Positions 59,331-64,000 of a stretch of DNA of 64,000 nt are shown piece by piece. The stretch covers positions 61,457 through 125,456 of the forward strand of contig NZ_MKUD01000001.1 of NCBI RefSeq assembly GCF_001898575.1, read 5' to 3'. The notes beneath the pieces were generated by a model. The model did not search any database. It was not told the origin of the DNA and saw only the letters and a program-made list of their open reading frames with translations. How positions within the stretch are numbered: position 1 is the first letter of the stretch; every line of letters begins with the position of its first letter. The position numbers were made by a program, and so were the translations under genes. Origin of the DNA: Spirosoma sp. 48-14 (GTDB lineage Bacteria; Bacteroidota; Bacteroidia; Cytophagales; Spirosomataceae).

Positions 59331-61289
59331 TTAATTTCCTGATGCTCCGGTTACCGTAACGACTTTTGGTTTGGTAGCCGTCATCATCGGTTTCGGAGCT
59401 GATGGTTTCTGGGTAGTGTCTTTATCCTTCTTCGGAGTTGTTGGTTTCCTGGCATCGAAGAGGAACTGAGCAGGCGGCATGTAATTCGACGCTTTCACCT
59501 GTGCATCCAAAACGGTAGCTTCGGTCTTACGCTTCAGGTATCGTTCGGCCACCAGGGCGGCTACCGAGGCTGCGGCTTTTCCGCCCCAGCCAGCATTTTC
59601 TACGAATACAGCTACCGCAATTTTAGGATCGTTCATCGGTGCAAAGCCGATAAAGATCGAGTGGTCGTATTTATGACCAAACTTGGCATTCTGAGCCGTT
59701 CCTGTTTTGCCGCATAAGTCGATACCCGCGATATTGGCCAGTGGAGTTACAGTACCGTGCGCTACGGCCCCCCGCATCCCGTCGATAACTGGCAGGTAAT
59801 ACTTATAGTCGATATCGGTCTGGTGCTTCACACTGTACTCAGTCGGGACGCCTACACCCACTTTGCCAAAGCCCTTGATGTAGTGTGGTGTAATATACCA
59901 TCCCCGGTTCGCAATAGTAGCTGCCAGATTCACCAATTTCATAGGCGTAATCAGCAGCTCACCTTCGCCAATACTGAGCGAGTACACGTTTGAAAATTTC
60001 CATCGCAACGCGCCCCGATATGCCTTGTCGTAATATTCAGGTGTGGGAAGATTTCCCTTCCGTTCGAACGGCAAATCAACGCCCAATCGATCACCGATCC
60101 CAAACTTTTCGACCATATCGTGCCATTCCCGTAAGCCAATCGCCGACGATTTAAAGACGTTATGTTCGCCGTTGTGGTAAATAAACTTGCGGAATACGTT
60201 ATAAAAATATGGATTACACGAGTTCTGCACCGCTCCCCGCAGGTTATTGCCTCCCCGGCAGTGGCAACGCATGGGCGATCCTCCATGTCCATAAACGGTA
60301 TTCGGAAAGAGCGTTCCCTGCTGCTGGGCAATTAAGGCCTGAATCAGCTTGAATGTCGAACCAGGTCGATAGCTGGCCGTGGCCGGTCGATTAATCAGAG
60401 GCTTATACGGATTTTTGAGTAAGGCCCGGTAGTTCTTCGAAAAAAACCGGCTCGACAGCATGTTCGGATCGTAGGTAGGCGCTGATACCGATACCAGAAT
60501 TTCGCCCGTCGACGGCTCTACGGCCAACACGGCGCCGACCTTATTCTGCATCAGGCTATCGGCATATTTCTGCACCTCCACATCAATACCCGTAATCAGA
60601 TTCTGACCCGCTACGGCTAATGTATCGAATTCACCATTTTTCCAGGAGCCTTTATTCACGCCATGCACATTCTGCATCATGAATTTGACCCCACGCTTAC
60701 CACGTAGCTGCTCTTCATACTGCTCTTCCAAGCCATTATGACCGATGTAATCGCCCTGCCGGTAGTAGACAATATCCTGGTTATCCAGTTGCTTTTTGCT
60801 GATTTCGCTGACGTACCCCAGCGCATTGGACAGCGTATGGGCCGGATAGGTACGCATGGAACTGATGACCGGCTCAAAGCCCCGATAATCGACCAGGGCA
60901 TCCTGAATACGGGCAAAATCTTCTTTAGAAAGCTGACGTAGAAACAGCGACGGTTTCACACGGGAATAGTTAACGGCCAATCCCATGATACTATCGAACT
61001 CCGGCCGGGAAATATCCATCATCCGGCAGAACGTTGCGGTGTCGGGTATGCGGACCTGTTTTGGCGTGACGTATAAATCGTAAACAGGTGTATTATAAAC
61101 GATTAACTGATTATTCCGGTCGTAAATCTGCCCTCTATACGGGATCTCGACCACTCGTTTAATCGAATTCTTCGACGCCCCCAGCGAATAGGTATCGTCC
61201 AGAACCTGTAAGTAAAACAACCGGGCCAGATAAACTAAACCCACCAGGCAAAAGATGCCAATAATAACCCACCTCCGATTCTCTAACAT
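59331..61289 (-). CDS. mrdA: Penicillin-binding protein 2
   Basis: A 652-residue class B PBP, the transpeptidase of the elongasome. An N-terminal membrane helix (about 8-27) is followed by the dimerisation domain and the transpeptidase domain with STFK (Ser near 312 in YRPGSTFKLIQAL), SCN in VQNSCNPYFYNV and KTG in CGKTGTAQN (near 527). The C-terminal tail is rich in Lys, Pro and Thr. It crosslinks glycan made by RodA, encoded just downstream. mreBCD are not upstream, where they are often found. Instead there is a hairpin and a lactonase gene. Confidence 0.95.
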   Translation of the reverse strand: MLENRRWVIIGIFCLVGLVYLARLFYLQVLDDTYSLGASKNSIKRVVEIPYRGQIYDRNNQLIVYNTPVYDLYVTPKQVRIPDTATFCRMMDISRPEFDSIMGLAVNYSRVKPSLFLRQLSKEDFARIQDALVDYRGFEPVISSMRTYPAHTLSNALGYVSEISKKQLDNQDIVYYRQGDYIGHNGLEEQYEEQLRGKRGVKFMMQNVHGVNKGSWKNGEFDTLAVAGQNLITGIDVEVQKYADSLMQNKVGAVLAVEPSTGEILVSVSAPTYDPNMLSSRFFSKNYRALLKNPYKPLINRPATASYRPGSTFKLIQALIAQQQGTLFPNTVYGHGGSPMRCHCRGGNNLRGAVQNSCNPYFYNVFRKFIYHNGEHNVFKSSAIGLREWHDMVEKFGIGDRLGVDLPFERKGNLPTPEYYDKAYRGALRWKFSNVYSLSIGEGELLITPMKLVNLAATIANRGWYITPHYIKGFGKVGVGVPTEYSVKHQTDIDYKYYLPVIDGMRGAVAHGTVTPLANIAGIDLCGKTGTAQNAKFGHKYDHSIFIGFAPMNDPKIAVAVFVENAGWGGKAAASVAALVAERYLKRKTEATVLDAQVKASNYMPPAQFLFDARKPTTPKKDKDTTQKPSAPKPMMTATKPKVVTVTGASGN

Positions 61290-61340
61290 GAGAATATACT
61301 CCGTTCAATCAAGCTATGTACGCTACACAAAGTTAGCTGA

Positions 61341-61450
61341 TTTAATGGATAATGAATAATGCAAAATGAACAATGTAAGCCGGAGAATGTAGCCAACTAG
61401 CTAAGTCGGTCATTATCCATTTTACATTGTTCATTTTGCATTATCCATTA
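61341..61450. repeat. Long inverted repeat with 18-bp perfect core
   Basis: GCAAAATGAACAATGTAA (61361-61378) is perfectly inverted at 61422-61439. Pairing continues outward through TAATGGATAATG, with a seven-base extra unit AATAATG in the left arm. The right arm ends 3 bp before the lactonase stop at 61454. It sits between codirectional genes. Confidence 0.82.
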
Positions 61451-61453
61451 ATT

Positions 61454-62494
61454 CTACCATCCCTTGGCAAAGGTGCGAATTCGGCAGAGGTACATATCAG
61501 CTGTGATATACAGTGTAGTGCCGTCGTCGCCCCAGGCACAATTGGCGGTATCGGCCCCTACTTTGATATGGCCCAGCAAATCGTACGGGCCACCCCCCTG
61601 CGTAGGCGCCATCACCAGTACGCCTTTGCCGCCCGTTACCCACAGGTTGCCGTCACGGTCGACTTTCATACCATCGAAGCCTCCTTCCAATCCTTGTTTC
61701 TTCATTTGTTCGGGTCCGAACACCATCCGGCCTTTTCCAACCGACCCATCGGCCTGTATTGGGTACGCCATCACGAGCGGACGCATGGGGTCCGACTGAG
61801 CCACATACAGAATTTTCTCATCGGGCGAAAGAGCTATCCCATTGGGTCGGCTCAAATCGCTCACAACGATAGAAACCTGCCCCGGCACACCTGCTCGCTC
61901 CGGCGCGATTCGGTACACGCCAAAGCCATCCGTTTCACGCGTAGGGTCTTTCTCTTTTTTAGGCATCCCATACGGTGGATCGGTGAAGTAATAGCTGCCA
62001 TTGGAGTGAGCCACCACATCATTCGGACTATTGAACCGCTTCCCATTGTAATTATCGGCCAGTGTACGTTTTCCTCCTGGACTGCTTAGAGGCATGGCCG
62101 TTACACGCCGATCGCCATGTTCGCAAAAAATCAGACGACCTTGTTTGTCGATGGTCAGGCCATTGGAGCCTGGTTCATCGCCATAGGGAGCTACCCCCGT
62201 ATAACCCGACGGTTTCATGAATGGCGTAACCCCTTCCTTGTCTGTCCATTTGTAAATGGTGTTCTGGGGAACATCCGAAAAGAGCAGATAAGCCTCATTT
62301 TTCACCCAGATAGGCCCTTCGGTCCAGACGAATCCACTGGCCAGTACGTCTATTTTTGCTTCTGCCGGAATCAGTTTATCCAGACGGGGATCTGTTTTGA
62401 TAATCTGTCCAATAGTTGGGAAAGGTGCATTTTGAGCTAGAGTGAGGCCAAGGCCAGCCCACCAGCTTACTACCAGTAAAACGGTTCTTTTCAT
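61454..62494 (-). CDS. SMP-30/gluconolactonase-like protein
   Basis: A 346-residue secreted six-bladed propeller with signal peptide MKRTVLLVVSWWAGLGLTLAQ. The metal-binding residues of the family are visible: Glu in FVWTEGPIW, Asn in SPNDVVAHSNG and Asn/Asp in RPNGIALSPDEKILY. It would hydrolyse a sugar lactone in the periplasm with a divalent metal. The sugar is unknown. Monocistronic; it reads towards the PBP2 gene. Confidence 0.88.
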   Translation of the reverse strand: MKRTVLLVVSWWAGLGLTLAQNAPFPTIGQIIKTDPRLDKLIPAEAKIDVLASGFVWTEGPIWVKNEAYLLFSDVPQNTIYKWTDKEGVTPFMKPSGYTGVAPYGDEPGSNGLTIDKQGRLIFCEHGDRRVTAMPLSSPGGKRTLADNYNGKRFNSPNDVVAHSNGSYYFTDPPYGMPKKEKDPTRETDGFGVYRIAPERAGVPGQVSIVVSDLSRPNGIALSPDEKILYVAQSDPMRPLVMAYPIQADGSVGKGRMVFGPEQMKKQGLEGGFDGMKVDRDGNLWVTGGKGVLVMAPTQGGGPYDLLGHIKVGADTANCAWGDDGTTLYITADMYLCRIRTFAKGW

Positions 62495-62594
62495 AGGGAA
62501 TGTCAGGATTTAGATCAATGTACCAAGAAGCTTCGGTATCGAATGAGGAAAAGCGTGTAAGATGCGGCTTATAATGTTCCTACAAACTATACTA

Positions 62595-62990
62595 ATGGAC
62601 AAAACTACCAGAACTCAATTCACTACAGTCGACGAGTACATTGCGGCACAACCCGAATCGACCCATGCGACCTTGCAACAAATCCGGCAGATTATCCGGC
62701 AGGCCGCTCCTGATGTCGAAGAACTAATAAGCTACCAGATGCCCGGTTATCGATCGGACGGTAAACTGATCTGGTTTGCAGCTGCCAAACACCATTACGG
62801 CATCTACGTAGTACCGGCTATTTTGAATGAATTCAACGATCGGCTCAGCGCCTACACCATGACAAAATCGGCTATTCATATTCCGCTCGACGCCCCCATA
62901 CCAGCCGACCTGCTCACCGAGATTGTTCGATACGGTGTTCAGAAAAATCAGGAGCAGAAATTGATAAAACAACAAGCTAAAAAACGATAA
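62595..62990 (+). CDS. DUF1801-family protein
   Basis: A 131-residue soluble protein of the DUF1801 (YdhG-like) family: FTTVDEYIAAQPESTHATLQQIRQ, EELISYQMPGYRSDGKLIWFAA, YGIYVVPAILNEFNDRL and the C-terminal IVRYGVQKNQEQ are typical. The ATG at 62595 (MDKTTRTQFTTVDEY) gives the usual N terminus. Some members were described as iron chaperone-like (frataxin-fold); the function here is unknown. The next gene starts 4 bp after the stop. Confidence 0.85.
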   Translation: MDKTTRTQFTTVDEYIAAQPESTHATLQQIRQIIRQAAPDVEELISYQMPGYRSDGKLIWFAAAKHHYGIYVVPAILNEFNDRLSAYTMTKSAIHIPLDAPIPADLLTEIVRYGVQKNQEQKLIKQQAKKR

Positions 62991-62994
62991 ACGA

Positions 62995-63438
62995 ATGCAG
63001 GAATTACCACTACGTATCGTTTTAGTAAACCCTCCGGCTGGTGTCGATTTTGGTTTACAACAAGGTAGCGGTCATACGTACCAGACTATCCAGACACAAC
63101 GATCAACCACGCACAATTTGGTATTCTCATTTACCGTACGTGTTAAAGGTGATGCTGCTACCGACCCAGCGCCAACCTTACTCGGTCCCTTCGTGCAAGG
63201 CCCACCGAGCGGTCGTTTTGTATATCTGGACATTGGCACTGCTGCTGGTCAGGTTGATTCGGCATGGAGTCGACGCCTGAAAATCCCCTTAACGATTACC
63301 TGGCCCCTCATTGAGCAAGTTTCCACGCATCCCGAGCCGATGCTGGAAACACAGGTAGCAGGCACTGGTAAAGACGGTACACCAACCTGTGGCACCGTAA
63401 AACCATTTGCAGGCTGGCAAGTAGTCAACGGTCATTAG
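62995..63438 (+). CDS. DUF5990-family protein
   Basis: A 147-residue protein starting MQELPLRIVLVNPPAGVDFGLQQGSG, the opening of DUF5990 proteins, followed by the usual LLGPFVQGPPSGRFVYLDIG and C-terminal KPFAGWQ segments. No enzymatic motif is known to me. It is only 4 bp from the DUF1801 gene, so the two form an operon, which may mean related roles. Confidence 0.82.
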   Translation: MQELPLRIVLVNPPAGVDFGLQQGSGHTYQTIQTQRSTTHNLVFSFTVRVKGDAATDPAPTLLGPFVQGPPSGRFVYLDIGTAAGQVDSAWSRRLKIPLTITWPLIEQVSTHPEPMLETQVAGTGKDGTPTCGTVKPFAGWQVVNGH

Positions 63439-63521
63439 CAATCAAACGGTGAAACTACTTGCCGCTTCTTTAAACTTCGCTTATTTTTAAAAAAATTTAA
63501 ATTCCCCTATCTTAATCGTAC

Positions 63522-64000
63522 ATGAAAAATAACAAACAGGCGACTTCGTCGGACAACGGTGCTCAATCGTCACGGCGGTCGTTTCTGAAAACGCTGGGTC
63601 TGGCAGGTACAGCCGCTGCTGCGGCCCCAGCCGCGCTGGCCGAAACCACCTCCTCCAATGCCATTGCGCCCCCCCAGTACTTAAATCTGGTGCGAAGCCA
63701 CAGCAGCACAGCCGCCAATGACAAAGTCCGTATCGCCCTCATCGGTACAGGCGGCATGGGTATGGGCGACACCCAAACGGCGCTCATGGTCAATGGGGTT
63801 GAAATGGTAGCTGCCTGCGACCTTTACGACGGTCGCTTACGCCGGGCCAAAGAGTTGTGGGGCGAAAACCTTGCCGTAACCAAAGATTACCGTCAGATTC
63901 TGGAACGTACCGATGTAGACGCTATTATTAACGGTACCACCGACCACTGGCACGAAAAAATCTCGTCGGATGCCATGCGGAAAGGCAAGCACGTTTACTG
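63522..64000 (+). CDS. Tat-exported Gfo/Idh/MocA oxidoreductase (partial)
   Basis: The first 159 codons of a gene cut by the window end. The N terminus has a twin-arginine signal (SSRRSFLKTLGLAGTAAA), then an NAD-binding Rossmann motif IALIGTGGMGMGD at about 73-85, and AACDLYDGRL and GTTDHWHEKI, as in Gfo/Idh/MocA-family dehydrogenases. In Bacteroidota, Tat-exported members act on sugars in the periplasm with a bound cofactor. The start follows an AT-rich leader. Catalytic His and Lys lie mostly beyond the window. Confidence 0.88.
   Translation, partial: MKNNKQATSSDNGAQSSRRSFLKTLGLAGTAAAAAPAALAETTSSNAIAPPQYLNLVRSHSSTAANDKVRIALIGTGGMGMGDTQTALMVNGVEMVAACDLYDGRLRRAKELWGENLAVTKDYRQILERTDVDAIINGTTDHWHEKISSDAMRKGKHVY

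Overview
The window reads as a chromosomal segment of a Bacteroidota bacterium of the Cytophagales, most like Spirosoma or a close relative. The reasons are a SusC/SusD pair, hybrid two-component systems (HTCS), a C-terminal type IX secretion sorting domain, DUF418, DUF983 and DUF5990 proteins, and -7 elements close to the Bacteroidota form TAnnTTTG. Genus-level naming is inference. No rRNA, CRISPR array, transposase or phage gene was seen.

Layout. 1-1215: an AT-rich stretch with a candidate promoter, a 29-codon ORF and a terminator, then seven tRNA genes on the + strand (Asp, Tyr, Ile-GAU, Ile-UAU, Lys, Cys, Phe), several with unusual features. 1.3-10.4 kb, minus strand: a TonB-dependent beta-barrel receptor, a small barrel protein, a seven-PAS histidine kinase, a VOC protein and an aldo/keto reductase. 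10.4-15 kb: a stretch with a small ORF, an unknown protein and an orphan C-terminal half of a mannitol dehydrogenase, facing a fructokinase and sugar transporter operon. 15.2-17.7 kb: an operon of two related secreted proteins and a membrane-anchored winged-helix regulator, then a DUF983 protein.

17.8-35.4 kb is a polysaccharide utilisation locus. It has an AraC regulator and a large HTCS; a GH88 unsaturated uronyl hydrolase coupled to an alginate_lyase-family lyase on the minus strand; and a + strand run of SusC, SusD, two lipoproteins, a second alginate_lyase-family lyase and a heparinase II/III-like lyase. A four-copy GTTC array spaced 21/20/21 bp sits upstream of susC and is the best candidate HTCS operator. 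Surface lyases would cut a uronic-acid polysaccharide, SusCD would import the unsaturated oligomers, and GH88 would remove the unsaturated end sugar. No sulfatase is present, so an unsulfated substrate is likely.

35.4-64 kb is mixed. It holds a TetR and short-chain dehydrogenase pair with two matching palindromic operators, a FabF-type synthase, a YegD-like Hsp70, a metzincin-like T9SS cargo, an Abhydrolase_10 protein, an orphan HTCS with a periplasmic sugar-binding sensor, malic enzyme fused to a phosphotransacetylase domain, a Reg_prop kinase with its NarL-type regulator, a decayed gene, small secreted and membrane proteins, DUF418, RodA, PBP2, an SMP-30 lactonase, DUF1801 and DUF5990 proteins, and the start of a Tat-exported Gfo/Idh/MocA oxidoreductase cut by the window end.

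Across the window, gene junctions carry long, nearly perfect inverted repeats that are unrelated to each other in sequence. One of them, with 44-bp arms, forms the 3' coding ends of two convergent genes read in different frames.
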